Below, piece by piece: positions 16,786 through 25,743 of a stretch of DNA of 35,242 bases. The DNA comes from Glaciecola sp. UBA983. GTDB lineage: Bacteria > Pseudomonadota > Gammaproteobacteria > Enterobacterales > Alteromonadaceae. Location of the stretch: positions 1 through 35,242 of the forward strand of contig DBBN01000076.1 of the NCBI GenBank assembly GCA_002292215.1, read 5' to 3'. Position 1 is the stretch's first letter. Each line of letters starts with the position of its first letter. Position numbers and translations under genes: made by a program. Below the pieces are notes generated by a model that was not told the DNA's origin, searched no databases, and saw only the letters and a list, made by a program, of their open reading frames with translations.

Positions 16786-16932
16786 TCTCATTTAGCCTTA
16801 CGCGGTGATGGGCAACACAAAGTATCATTAGACAAAGTCATTAAGACCATGCGTGAAACGGGTAAAGATATGAAGAGTAAATACAAAGAAACCGCACGAG
16901 GCGGTTTAGCTGTCAATATTGTAGAATGTTAA
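16786..16932 (+). pseudogene. sdaA: 3' remnant of L-serine dehydratase gene sdaA
   Basis: After the nudL stop the sequence reads, in one frame to TAA at 16930-16932, [18 protein letters not shown], then [19 protein letters not shown], then LAVNIVEC. This is the C-terminus of single-chain L-serine dehydratases (E. coli SdaA has ETGKDMNAKYRETSRGGLA). Only about 45-49 codons of some 455 remain. The catalytic parts and iron-sulfur cysteines upstream are missing, and no start codon or Shine-Dalgarno fits. The left edge of homology is somewhere near 16786-16795. E. coli has pabB-nudL-sdaA in the same order, so a deletion of about 1.2 kb between the nudL stop and this point is the simplest reading. 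Confidence 0.88.
16877..16907 (-). terminator. Probable cysB terminator inside the sdaA remnant
   Basis: Read leftward, AAACCGC (16907-16901), loop CTCGT, GCGGTTT (16895-16889) form a perfect 7-bp GC-rich stem, followed by CTTTGTATTTAC. It lies 43 bases past the cysB stop and coincides with sdaA codons for Thr-Ala-Arg-Gly-Gly-Leu. No T-run follows on the plus strand, so it is directional for cysB. Confidence 0.65.
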
Positions 16933-16949
16933 GCGATGCTCAGTGATAT

Positions 16950-17975
<1,026 letters not shown>

Positions 17976-18147
17976 TTAATTACCAGTTCTTTATAACTAA
18001 TCCTACCATTGAGGCTGTTTTAATCCTCATATTAAGACAAATAACCATCAATAAAAAATTGAATCAGCCGAAATATAATTTATTACAGAGGTGGTATGCC
18101 ATAATTAGCCCCTCCTCGATGTCATGTTTTTCGTTTATAGGCCATCT

Positions 18148-18906
18148 ATGATTTTTACTATCATTGTTATTTTGATCATTGCGTTAATCATTGTCGCGAT
18201 CATTATTAATGCTGTACAGCAACATAAATTAGAAGAAGAAGCGAATAAACGCAGGGAACTTACCAAAGTCAAAAACATCATTGATGAAACTGAAAATACC
18301 TTAATGGCCTCCAGTCAGCTCCCCGTGCCTATGCATATGCTCGCGATCCTTAATGGGCGCATCCATAGTGCGTTGACTACTATGAGTAAACTCAACCCCA
18401 AAGCGTTTGATATACAGCAACGCATTGAAGATGCCGCCAATAAGTCACAGATGCCAGAAAGCGAAATACCGCGTTTTCCACCTGCGTTTAACTTACCCGA
18501 TAACGACAAAATCATTGTACAGTTCATCCAAGCTATTAAGCGTCTGCGTATGTTATTGCGTGCTGAGAATACCAAAGGTCGTGTGTCGCAATATGCTTAT
18601 ACTGGGTTAGATATTTATTTTGAAAAATTACAGTTAAAGGTGAATGTTGAGACGTTAGCAAAACGCGGACAAGCGGCAATTAACTCCAATATGCTCGGCA
18701 GTGCAAGGCAATACTATGAAAAATCCATTAAAGCCCTTGAAGCACAAAATAATCAAGATGAGTATTGCGTTCAAAAATCAACCGAATACCGTGCTAAGCT
18801 GTCTGAAATTCAGCATATACTGTTATCTGAACAACAGCCTTCAATTGAATCGAAAAAAGAACATGATCCGATGGACGCACAGTTTGAAACGAAGACTAAG
18901 TGGTAA
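18148..18906 (+). CDS. Membrane-anchored helical protein of unknown function
   Basis: This 252-residue protein starts with one strongly hydrophobic helix (about 1-22, MIFTIIVILIIALIIVAIII) with few residues before it. A Lys/Glu-rich helix follows (HKLEEEANKRRELTKVKNIIDETENTL), then a largely helical body. The segment KRGQAAINSNMLGSARQYYEKSIKALEAQ (about 171-199) resembles one TPR-like helical hairpin. It is probably anchored in the inner membrane with the body in the cytoplasm. I do not recognise a named family. ATG at 18148 is preferred because the helix then begins directly; ATG at 18124 is possible. Its last 11 bp overlap the end of the convergent LysR gene. The organisation cysB-to-this gene offers no functional clue. 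Confidence 0.75.
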   Translation: MIFTIIVILIIALIIVAIIINAVQQHKLEEEANKRRELTKVKNIIDETENTLMASSQLPVPMHMLAILNGRIHSALTTMSKLNPKAFDIQQRIEDAANKSQMPESEIPRFPPAFNLPDNDKIIVQFIQAIKRLRMLLRAENTKGRVSQYAYTGLDIYFEKLQLKVNVETLAKRGQAAINSNMLGSARQYYEKSIKALEAQNNQDEYCVQKSTEYRAKLSEIQHILLSEQQPSIESKKEHDPMDAQFETKTKW

Positions 18907-19792
18907 CGGGACGCTCTATCATCTCCAGAAAAGCTTGGGTCGTAACAGACATATGTTGATATGGTGTACTAATAATACCAACTTTGCGCTGTAGCAGCGT
19001 CTCATTCAACTCCACACAACGCAATCCTAACTCTTCCATACGTTGAGATGATAGTTGCGGCACAATAGCAATACCGATTTGCTGTTTGACCAACTGACCT
19101 AACGTACCAATTTGCGACGCCTCCGCGATGATGTGTGGCGTGATGTTATAATGCGCATACACACTATCAATAAACACACGTAAATTACTATTACGGTTCA
19201 TCACGACCATTGACTCATCCTGCACATCTAAAAGAGTAATGCTATCGACATACCGCTCAGATAACGGATGGCTAGGATGCATGACCACAACAAATTTATC
19301 CGTGAATAAAGGCGTAAAGGTCATATCATCTTCTATAGTTGGTTCAAATGAAAAGCCACATTCAACTTTACCCTGACTCACCAGTTCAACCACACGTTCA
19401 ACTACCACGTCTTCAATTTTTATTGAAATATTCGGGTAGTGCTGGTGAAATGCATACAGATATTCAGGCAAATAGCGTTCAGCAAAAGATGGCATACTTG
19501 CTATCGTTAACGAGCCAGTTTGCTTAGCAAACACCGCTTGAATTTGATTGATGGAGTCATAATATTCATCGTATAAACGCAGCGCGATTGGCAAAAATAC
19601 CTCACCTTCCTTGGTCAAAGACACGCTTCGAGTCGTACGCATAAATAATGCGCCCCCCAGTAACTCTTCACATTTTTTAATTGCAGAGGATAACGCAGGT
19701 TGCGAAATGTGTAATTTGATCGCCGCTTCTGCAAAATTATGAGATTGCGCTACAGTTATGAATGCACGTAATTGTTTAAATGACAGTGACAT
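18896..19792 (-). CDS. LysR-family regulator, divergent from scoAB
   Basis: This 298-residue protein has the LysR layout: helix-turn-helix in the first 60 residues (FKQLRAFITVAQSHNFAEAAIKLHISQPALSSAIKKCEELLG) and a periplasmic-binding-protein-like effector domain from about 90 (GSLTIASMPSFAERYLPEYL; later GQLVKQQIGIAIVPQL). ATG at 19792 is chosen because GAGGG precedes it; ATG at 19804 lies upstream. It faces scoA across 119 bp, the usual arrangement for a LysR protein and the genes it controls, so it may respond to acetoacetate, a CoA thioester or a related acid. The effector is not shown by sequence. It overlaps the unknown membrane protein gene by 11 bp at the 3' end. Confidence 0.9.
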   Translation of the reverse strand: MSLSFKQLRAFITVAQSHNFAEAAIKLHISQPALSSAIKKCEELLGGALFMRTTRSVSLTKEGEVFLPIALRLYDEYYDSINQIQAVFAKQTGSLTIASMPSFAERYLPEYLYAFHQHYPNISIKIEDVVVERVVELVSQGKVECGFSFEPTIEDDMTFTPLFTDKFVVVMHPSHPLSERYVDSITLLDVQDESMVVMNRNSNLRVFIDSVYAHYNITPHIIAEASQIGTLGQLVKQQIGIAIVPQLSSQRMEELGLRCVELNETLLQRKVGIISTPYQHMSVTTQAFLEMIERPVTT

Positions 19793-19842
19793 TAACGCCC
19801 TCATTGATAAGTAAAATCTATTAATATTGAATATAAATCAAT

Positions 19843-19870
19843 TTTACAAATCATTAAACCTTTTTATACT
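19843..19870 (+). promoter_or_regulatory. scoA: Likely sigma-70 promoter of scoAB
   Basis: TTTACA at 19843-19848 and TATACT at 19865-19870 are separated by 16 bp and lie 42 bases before the scoA start. Just upstream, the AT-rich interrupted palindrome around tattaatattgaata (19818-19834) is where the divergent LysR protein could bind, though no clear T-N11-A box stands out. Confidence 0.5.
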
Positions 19871-19911
19871 AGAGTTGTTTACATATTCTTTCCTAATACA
19901 TGGAGCTGGTG

Positions 19912-20610
19912 ATGGCAGGTTTTGACAAAGTAGTAAATAGTTACGCAGAGGCAATGGCGGGGCTAGAAGATAATATGACAGTATTAGCTGGTGGCTTTGG
20001 TTTGTGTGGGATACCTGAAGGGTTGATTGCGCAAATGAAATTGATGCAAACCAAAGGATTAACCATCGTATCCAATAACTGTGGTGTTGATGGATTTGGT
20101 TTGGGGATCTTACTAGAAGATAAACAAATAAAAAAAATGATTTCATCCTATGTGGGTGAAAATGCATTATTTGAACAACAGCTATTAAATGGCGAATTAG
20201 AGGTTGAGTTAACCCCACAAGGCACGTTAGCCGAAAAAATGCGCGCCGGTGGTGCCGGTATTCCTGCATTTTATACTGCTACCGGTTACGGCACCCCTGT
20301 CGGTGAAGGTAAAGAGTCTAGAGAATTTAATGGCCGCCCCTATATTTTAGAAGAATCCATTACCGGTGATTTTGCAATTATTAAAGCCTACAAAGCCGAC
20401 CGTTATGGTAATTGTATTTATCGCCATACTGCTCAAAACTTCAACCCAATGGCAGCGACAGCAGGTAAAATTACGGTCGTCGAGGTGGAACATATTGTTG
20501 AACCTGGCGAGCTTGAGCCTAGTCAAATCCACACTCCTGGTATCTATGTAGATAGAGTTATCCAAGGGTCATTCGAAAAACGCATTGAACGTAAAGTCGT
20601 CGCTAAATAA
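19912..20610 (+). CDS. scoA: 3-oxoacid CoA-transferase subunit A
   Basis: This 232-residue protein is the first subunit of succinyl-CoA:3-ketoacid CoA-transferase, which moves CoA between succinate and acetoacetate and so links ketone bodies and leucine breakdown to central metabolism. Conserved segments are [81 protein letters not shown] and [13 protein letters not shown] at 19912 is chosen because GGAG precedes it and MAGFDKVV is a normal start; the ATG at 19900 adds only four residues. It is followed by scoB after 11 bp. The acetoacetate enzyme is the best match, but other 3-oxoacids cannot be excluded from sequence alone. Confidence 0.93.
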   Translation: MAGFDKVVNSYAEAMAGLEDNMTVLAGGFGLCGIPEGLIAQMKLMQTKGLTIVSNNCGVDGFGLGILLEDKQIKKMISSYVGENALFEQQLLNGELEVELTPQGTLAEKMRAGGAGIPAFYTATGYGTPVGEGKESREFNGRPYILEESITGDFAIIKAYKADRYGNCIYRHTAQNFNPMAATAGKITVVEVEHIVEPGELEPSQIHTPGIYVDRVIQGSFEKRIERKVVAK

Positions 20611-20621
20611 GGAGTCGCATA

Positions 20622-21278
20622 ATGGCATTATCAAGAGAACAAATTGCAATGCGCGTAGCGCAAGAATTTCAAGACGGCGACTATGTAAACTTAGGTATCG
20701 GGATCCCTACCCTTGCAGCAAACTATGTCCCTGCTGATATCCAAGTCATGTTGCAATCTGAAAATGGATTACTCGGCATGGGTCCCAATCCTACCGAAGA
20801 ACAGCTCGATGCGGATATGATTAATGCGGGTAAAGAAACCGTCACGGCTGTCACGGGTGCGAGTATCTTTAACTCTGCAGAAAGTTTTGCCATGATCCGT
20901 GGTGGTCATGTAGACTTTACTGTATTAGGTGCGTTTGAAGTTGACGTATCAGGAAATATTGCCTCGTGGATGATCCCTAATAAATTGATCAAGGGTATGG
21001 GCGGCGCAATGGACTTGGTAGCTGGTGCAAAAAATATAATCGTAACGATGACGCACGCGGATAAACACGGCAACTCTAAACTCTTACAGCAATGTACTCT
21101 TCCCTTAACCGGCGTTAACTGCATCACGCGTATTATTACCGATTTGGCGGTATTGGAGGTTAAAAACCAAGCATTTTATTTAAGCGAACGTGCGCCCGGT
21201 GTCAGTGTTGAGGAAATACAAGCCAAGACAGCCGGTGAACTCGTGGTGCCTGAGCATGTACCTGAAATGCAATTTTAG
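20622..21278 (+). CDS. scoB: 3-oxoacid CoA-transferase subunit B
   Basis: This 218-residue protein is the second subunit of the CoA-transferase. The catalytic glutamate, which forms the glutamyl-CoA intermediate, is Glu47 in LQSENGLLGMGP. Other landmarks are YVNLGIGIPTLAANYVP, FAMIRGGHVDFTVLGAFEVD, GNIASWMIPNKLIKGMGGAMDLV and MTHADKHGNSKLLQQC. Length and N-terminus (MALSREQIAMRVAQEF) are normal. AAGGAG stands before the ATG. It is co-transcribed with scoA. No clear terminator is seen before the helicase gene 84 bp downstream, which has its own promoter. Confidence 0.95.
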   Translation: MALSREQIAMRVAQEFQDGDYVNLGIGIPTLAANYVPADIQVMLQSENGLLGMGPNPTEEQLDADMINAGKETVTAVTGASIFNSAESFAMIRGGHVDFTVLGAFEVDVSGNIASWMIPNKLIKGMGGAMDLVAGAKNIIVTMTHADKHGNSKLLQQCTLPLTGVNCITRIITDLAVLEVKNQAFYLSERAPGVSVEEIQAKTAGELVVPEHVPEMQF

Positions 21279-21304
21279 TTACGCAAACTGATTACAAATA
21301 AACT

Positions 21305-21333
21305 GTTACAGTAAAGCGTGTCTTTGGTATAAT
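21305..21333 (+). promoter_or_regulatory. Likely promoter of the DEAD-box helicase gene
   Basis: GTTACA at 21305-21310 and a perfect TATAAT at 21328-21333 are 17 bp apart. AAAGCGTG (21313-21320) and CACGCTTT (21356-21363) form an 8-bp inverted repeat around the -10 and the start codon; it may be chance. Confidence 0.55.
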
Positions 21334-21362
21334 CACAAGGTTATCCACAATAAGGCACGCTT

Positions 21363-22736
21363 TTGACTTTTACAGATTTAGATCTTGATCATCGTTTGAT
21401 CACCTCACTGACCACCAAAAACTTTATTGAACCGACAAAGGTTCAAGCCAACACGATCCCTTATGGAATGATTGGCAAAGATATACTGTGTTGTAGTAAA
21501 ACCGGTTCAGGTAAAACCTTTGCGTTTGTCCTGCCTATTTTACATCGGTTATTAAATCAAAAGTCATTTGCTAAACGTGATGCTCGAGCGCTTATTTTGG
21601 CGCCTACTCGTGAATTAGCAAAGCAAGTTTATATTGAAGTGCGTTCATTATTGTCGTCATTGTCGATCAAAGCAGAGTTAATTGTCGGTGGTGAAAACTA
21701 TAACGACCAAGTCAAAGCTTTGCGTCATAATCCACAAATCATCGTAGGCACGGCCGGACGTGTTGCTGACCATTTATCCGGTCGAACGTTATTTTTAAAT
21801 GGCTTAGAAATTCTAGTTTATGATGAAGCCGACCGCATGTTGGATCTCGGCTTTGCCCAAGAATTACTGGCGATTAACCAAGCTGCAGATCACCGTAAAC
21901 GTCAGACTATGCTATTTTCTGCAACCCTCGATAGTCCGACGCTGACTAATTTAACTGATACCTTATTGCGTAACCCTGAAAAGATCATGCTCGATAGCAG
22001 TTTTACGATCCACAGTGATATTACCCAACAATGGTATTTTGCGGATCATATTGAACATAAACAAGCGATGTTAACCTCCTTATTACAAACGGTTGCACAC
22101 GACCAAGTTATTGTCTTTTGTGCGACCCGCGAAGATACCGTTAAACTCAGTGATATGCTCAACGCACAAGGGCTTAACTCTATAGCCCTGAGTGGCGATC
22201 TGTTACAGAACCAACGAGCCAGTGTCATGTCGAGTTTTATAACAGGTCAATATTCTATATTGGTGACAACCGATGTCGCTTCACGAGGATTAGATCTGCG
22301 TAATGTATCGTTAGTCATTAACTTTGATTTACCCAAATTAGCTGAAGAATACGTGCACCGTATCGGTCGTACCGGACGTGCAGGTCAAAAAGGGTTGGCC
22401 ATTGCCATCGTGGGCCCAAGAGATTGGAATGCCTTTACCCATATCCAAAAAAACGTGGGCACCGAAATTGTTATAGAATCTTATCCACTGCTTCCGGCTA
22501 AATTCAATGGTCATAAGCTTACAAACTTTAAAGCCAAAGACGCCCGAAATTCTAAGAAAGAGCGTACAATTGATACGCCTAAAGCCACGAAGAAACGAGT
22601 AGATACTACGCAAGGCAAAGATATTGGCCACGTTATGATCAAGCGTAAGCCACGTGCTGTGATTGAAGATGACGAACAAGAGTTAGATCTGAGCCAAATC
22701 CAGCAGGAAGATCCAACCAATAATGAAGATAATTAA
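21363..22736 (+). CDS. DEAD-box ATP-dependent RNA helicase
   Basis: This 457-residue protein has all core helicase motifs in order: Q motif (FIEPTKVQ, Gln28), Walker A SKTGSGKT (45-52), PTRELA (81-86), DEAD (154-157), SAT (186-188), ARGLD-type SRGLD (308-311 region) and HRIGRTGR (332-339). After residue 380 comes a Lys/Arg-rich tail and then an acidic end (IEDDEQELDLSQIQQED). Motif Ib reads GTAGR where most family members have TPGR. Members unwind RNA in ribosome assembly, mRNA turnover or cold growth; the subfamily is not clear to me. The start must be TTG at 21363, since no ATG precedes the Q motif, and AAGG lies seven bases before it. A hairpin follows the stop. Confidence 0.92.
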   Translation: MTFTDLDLDHRLITSLTTKNFIEPTKVQANTIPYGMIGKDILCCSKTGSGKTFAFVLPILHRLLNQKSFAKRDARALILAPTRELAKQVYIEVRSLLSSLSIKAELIVGGENYNDQVKALRHNPQIIVGTAGRVADHLSGRTLFLNGLEILVYDEADRMLDLGFAQELLAINQAADHRKRQTMLFSATLDSPTLTNLTDTLLRNPEKIMLDSSFTIHSDITQQWYFADHIEHKQAMLTSLLQTVAHDQVIVFCATREDTVKLSDMLNAQGLNSIALSGDLLQNQRASVMSSFITGQYSILVTTDVASRGLDLRNVSLVINFDLPKLAEEYVHRIGRTGRAGQKGLAIAIVGPRDWNAFTHIQKNVGTEIVIESYPLLPAKFNGHKLTNFKAKDARNSKKERTIDTPKATKKRVDTTQGKDIGHVMIKRKPRAVIEDDEQELDLSQIQQEDPTNNEDN

Positions 22737-22745
22737 TACATAAAG

Positions 22746-22771
22746 AAGCTGATAACGAATCATATCAGCTT
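22746..22771. terminator. Hairpin between the helicase and EF-hand genes
   Basis: AAGCTGATA (22746-22754) pairs perfectly with TATCAGCTT (22763-22771) around an 8-nt loop. It lies between two convergent genes, so it could end either transcript. Neither flank has a solid T-run, so it is a weak terminator or only an mRNA 3' stabiliser. Confidence 0.4.
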
Positions 22772-22798
22772 ATTGTTAAGGAAGGTGGGGCTAAGTAT

Positions 22799-23047
22799 TT
22801 AGTATTCCCACCAACCTTCTTGCCACCAGTGTACAAACTCCTCAAAATCGATCGACCCATCATGATTATCATCAATCAGATTAAAGCCTTCTTCGACTGA
22901 AGACACCTTAGTTTTAGGGCTTAACACCGTCAGCAATTCAATAAATTCAGGTAACTCAATCATGCCGTTACCATCCCGATCAAAAAAGTTAAACTCTGAA
23001 CGAATATCGTTAAGTTGTTGCTCTGTTAGTTTTGTTTGTGGTTCCAT
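22799..23047 (-). CDS. Small EF-hand calcium-binding protein
   Basis: This 82-residue acidic protein contains two complete EF-hands. Loop 1 is DRDGNGMIELPE (23-34) and loop 2 is DDNHDGSIDFEE (59-70). Both have acidic or Asn ligands at positions 1, 3, 5, the Gly at 6, Ile at 8 and Glu at 12, so both should bind Ca2+. No signal peptide is present from ATG at 23047, so it would be cytoplasmic. The frame extends upstream to 23113 with a hydrophobic stretch (MLLLGNTVKCFVHSLFISLSF) that could look like a signal, but it lacks a ribosome site. Similar calmodulin-like small proteins occur in marine gammaproteobacteria. Partners are unknown. The end is aromatic (WWQEGWWEY). Confidence 0.85.
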   Translation of the reverse strand: MEPQTKLTEQQLNDIRSEFNFFDRDGNGMIELPEFIELLTVLSPKTKVSSVEEGFNLIDDNHDGSIDFEEFVHWWQEGWWEY

Positions 23048-23137
23048 AAAAAAACTCAAACTTATGAATAATGAATGTACAAAACATTTTACAGTATTCC
23101 CAAGAAGCAACAACCACCAATAGTATTAAGTTTGGAT

Positions 23138-24133
23138 TTAAATATTAGTTTTACCCATCGCTTCACGACGCGCTCGACGTTCTTTCCCTTTGTCTTGACG
23201 ACGTTTAGTCATTGCAATGCGAGCGTCACTGCCGACATGCGATTCATTTCGCGCATCTGCGAGTGCAACTTGTTTTTCGCGTTCACGAAAACGTGCAATT
23301 TGATCGTCGCTATGTGTGCCTGCACATTTAGGACAAGACACCCCCGCTTCAAACTCTACGCTGAGCTTGTCTTCAGCAGTAATCGGTAAACGACAGGCAT
23401 AACACTGATCGTAAATACTTTTTTCAAGATCGTGGTTAACAGCGACGCGGTTGTCAAAAACAAAACAGTCACCTTCCCATAAGCTTTCTTCTTTCGGCAC
23501 GTCTTCTAGATATTGTAAAATACCGCCTTCAAGATGATAAACCTCGTCGAAGCCTTGTTCTTTTAAATACGCCGTGGATTTTTCGCAACGGATCCCACCA
23601 GTACAAAACATGGCGACTTTTTTATTTTTCGATGGATCGAGGTGTTCTTTCACATACTCTGGAAATTCTCTAAACGTTTGTGTTTTCGGATCAATCGCAT
23701 GTTTGAAAGTACCAATTTCGATTTCGTAATCATTGCGTGTGTCTATTACTGTCACATCAGGGTCAGAAATAAGCGCATTCCACTCTTGTGGTTTGACATA
23801 CGTTCCCACTGTTTTGAGTGGATCGATACCTTCGACTCCTAAAGTTACGATTTCTTTTTTGAGTTTTACTTTAGTTCGATAAAACGGCGCATCATCATGT
23901 AATGATTCTTTGCTAGAAACGGGGTTGATACGGACATCAGCATTTAAGTACGCTAAAAGATTATCAATCCCTTCACGAGGGCCTGAGATGGTGCCATTGA
24001 TCCCTTCAGCAGCCAGTAATAAGGTACCTTTGATATGGTTCTCAAGCATAGCGTCAAGTAATGGCTGACGCATTGCTTCGTAGTTTTCAAGTGTGACAAA
24101 TTTGTACAGCGCACACACGATGTATTTAGACAT
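23138..24133 (-). CDS. trhO: tRNA uridine(34) hydroxylase TrhO (rhodanese family)
   Basis: This 331-residue protein matches TrhO/YceA, which hydroxylates U34 of certain tRNAs to ho5U using oxygen. An N-terminal acylphosphatase-like domain ([35 protein letters not shown]) precedes a rhodanese domain with [23 protein letters not shown] and the active-site loop [15 protein letters not shown], Cys177 and Cys183. C-terminal are two CxxC pairs ([17 protein letters not shown]), likely a zinc site, followed by a basic tail ([21 protein letters not shown]). Length is close to the E. coli protein. It lies leftward between an unknown gene and the EF-hand gene; a 90-bp gap and no visible terminator leave co-transcription with the EF-hand gene possible. 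Confidence 0.95.
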   Translation of the reverse strand: MSKYIVCALYKFVTLENYEAMRQPLLDAMLENHIKGTLLLAAEGINGTISGPREGIDNLLAYLNADVRINPVSSKESLHDDAPFYRTKVKLKKEIVTLGVEGIDPLKTVGTYVKPQEWNALISDPDVTVIDTRNDYEIEIGTFKHAIDPKTQTFREFPEYVKEHLDPSKNKKVAMFCTGGIRCEKSTAYLKEQGFDEVYHLEGGILQYLEDVPKEESLWEGDCFVFDNRVAVNHDLEKSIYDQCYACRLPITAEDKLSVEFEAGVSCPKCAGTHSDDQIARFREREKQVALADARNESHVGSDARIAMTKRRQDKGKERRARREAMGKTNI

Positions 24134-24225
24134 ATTTTATATTTCCTTGCGAATTGGAACGTAAAACCAAAGCAAAATTGCGGGGCGTAGTATACGTAAA
24201 AGCAACGTCTATTGCGACCAAAACC

Positions 24226-24260
24226 CCCATAAACCCTTATTTATTTTATGGCTTTATGGG
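24226..24260 (-). terminator. Possible weak terminator after the 178-residue unknown gene
   Basis: Read leftward, CCCATAAA (24260-24253) and TTTATGGG (24233-24226) can form an 8-bp stem across a 19-nt AT-rich loop, starting within the last codons of the gene and followed by GGTTTTGG. The stem is AT-rich and the T-run short. Confidence 0.3.
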
Positions 24261-24782
24261 TTCTGCTAAATTTTTCGCATACAGATCATATAATAATTCG
24301 GGGTGTAATGCTTGCTGGAACAGCGTCACTTGTTCGCGTAAAAACACCCCATTATTCATTATATCGTCGTCAATATAATCTGGATTATTGCGCAAACTAA
24401 GTGGATGAGGATGCATGATTTGTAAGAGGTGCATCGTTGCTATATCCCCGTTAGCCAATGCACTCGCAGTATGTGTTATAGCTTGAACCCGGTCATTTGA
24501 GGCGGCTAATGGTTGTGGCGGTGGTGTCGCTAATACTTTGATTTGTGGATCTGAATCTTCTATATTACTGCTCTCGTCTTGCGAGAGCATGACATTCATT
24601 TCTGCCAAACCTGAACGCGCTTGAGCTAAGGATAACAGCCAATGAAAGTGAGCTTGTTGAGTTGTATTAACACGAGATTCTGACAAGGTAGAGCACACAC
24701 CCGCTAATGCAGCACTAGTGGGGGCAGATGCATGTAATTGCAGATTTGAATTTATCTGCGAACAAAGATGTGTCAGGCTCAT
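24246..24782 (-). CDS. Hypothetical protein of 178 residues
   Basis: I do not recognise this protein. It is predicted mostly helical in its N-terminal 70 residues (many Ala, Leu, Ser, His). A low-complexity stretch with PPPQP at about 87-91 follows, then a C-terminal part with MHPHPLSLRNNPDYIDDDIM and a helix ending NLAEPIKP. No signal peptide, membrane helix or catalytic motif is evident. It lies leftward between the pterin-synthase-like gene (70 bp) and trhO (112 bp), in line with its neighbours. The Shine-Dalgarno is weak. It is kept as a real gene because the frame is long for this AT-rich DNA and fills the gap in the same strand. It may be lineage-specific. Confidence 0.6.
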   Translation of the reverse strand: MSLTHLCSQINSNLQLHASAPTSAALAGVCSTLSESRVNTTQQAHFHWLLSLAQARSGLAEMNVMLSQDESSNIEDSDPQIKVLATPPPQPLAASNDRVQAITHTASALANGDIATMHLLQIMHPHPLSLRNNPDYIDDDIMNNGVFLREQVTLFQQALHPELLYDLYAKNLAEPIKP

Positions 24783-24852
24783 ATTTGACCAACCGATTAG
24801 ATACTCTATATTTATCGGCTAGTATGGAATTTACCTAAACAAAACAGTTTGG

Positions 24853-25731
24853 TTAAGGCGTTGTTTGAACAATCGCGCCCTTGCCGACTCCTTCAAAAGC
24901 GATAATTTTGATCTGACCCGCATGAGAACGCTTAGTTTGCTCTTCGAGTAAATATTGCGCCAGACATTCAACTGTAGAGTCGCGGTCAATGACTTCGCAT
25001 TCAGCTCGACTTATCGCCATTTCAAAATACCCCTGCGATGATTCATATGCAAATGCGGTATGCGTTGCATCTGCCACATCACCATAATCACAATGTAATT
25101 GACTAATCGTCACCTGATCTTCAGTAGAACCAATGTAAATATCAGCCCAACGTTCAGCCCAATAAGCTTCTGCTGCCAAATTTTCAGTGCCATCTTCAAT
25201 GATAGTAATTTTTGAACGATGACCGTGGGCAATACGCTGACAATTTCCGTCATGCTTTTTTAGCCCATGCGTATAATGATAAAACGGCGTAGTAATCACC
25301 TCAGCACGCAATAACAACTCAATATCATCAACATTATCAGGTAAATGTATCGCCAAAGCATCTTTTAGATACGCTCCTACACTTTCCATATTGATTTCAT
25401 CAGCATAAATAAACCCATAAGCTTCGTCTGGGCAATACATATGAATCGTACGATCATTAGGACGTTGAAAGCTCACTTGCACCATATTTTTTTCACGATG
25501 AGTAATTTGTGCAAACGCATGTTCCGCAGGCACAAGTAGCTTATGATCCACATATTGATCAATTAAGCCTTTGAGTTGCTTTTTAACAATCCCAAAGTCT
25601 TGGACCATGCTTTCTTCATTCAGCTCACCTGCTAAAATAACATCGACGATCCAGCTCTCACCTACCATACCCCGTTTCGGGCATAAGTAAGAAAAATCCA
25701 TGACAGTTAAATCGTTTACAAATAGGTGCAT
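24853..25731 (-). CDS. 6-carboxytetrahydropterin-synthase-like protein with two complementary halves
   Basis: This 292-residue protein is about twice the length of QueD (about 120). Two diverged repeats can be traced. Repeat 1 keeps the middle motif MVQDFGIVKKQLKGLID (42-58) and DHKLL (62-66) but lacks the zinc ligands. Repeat 2 keeps the zinc-site pattern: His155 (THGL), Cys164, His169 and His171 (CQRIAHGH), and a STVE motif ending at 255 with Glu281 in AFEG, aligned with the QueD PTSE and KET residues. QueD makes 6-carboxytetrahydropterin for queuosine; relatives make other pterins. No queC, queE or queF lies nearby, so the product is uncertain. The gene is 12 bp after yejK and likely co-transcribed. 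Confidence 0.75.
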   Translation of the reverse strand: MHLFVNDLTVMDFSYLCPKRGMVGESWIVDVILAGELNEESMVQDFGIVKKQLKGLIDQYVDHKLLVPAEHAFAQITHREKNMVQVSFQRPNDRTIHMYCPDEAYGFIYADEINMESVGAYLKDALAIHLPDNVDDIELLLRAEVITTPFYHYTHGLKKHDGNCQRIAHGHRSKITIIEDGTENLAAEAYWAERWADIYIGSTEDQVTISQLHCDYGDVADATHTAFAYESSQGYFEMAISRAECEVIDRDSTVECLAQYLLEEQTKRSHAGQIKIIAFEGVGKGAIVQTTP

Positions 25732-25743
25732 GTTGTGGTTCCG

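Noticed and set aside
16795..16932. A small functional gene between nudL and cysB
   Set aside because: No start codon with a ribosome site fits. The only in-frame ATGs lie inside conserved SdaA sequence, and the match is to the extreme C-terminus of a much larger enzyme.
22799..23113. EF-hand protein with an N-terminal signal peptide from 23113
   Set aside because: The upstream hydrophobic stretch has no ribosome site and contains polar breaks; MEPQTKL at 23047 is the simpler start. A secreted form cannot be fully ruled out.
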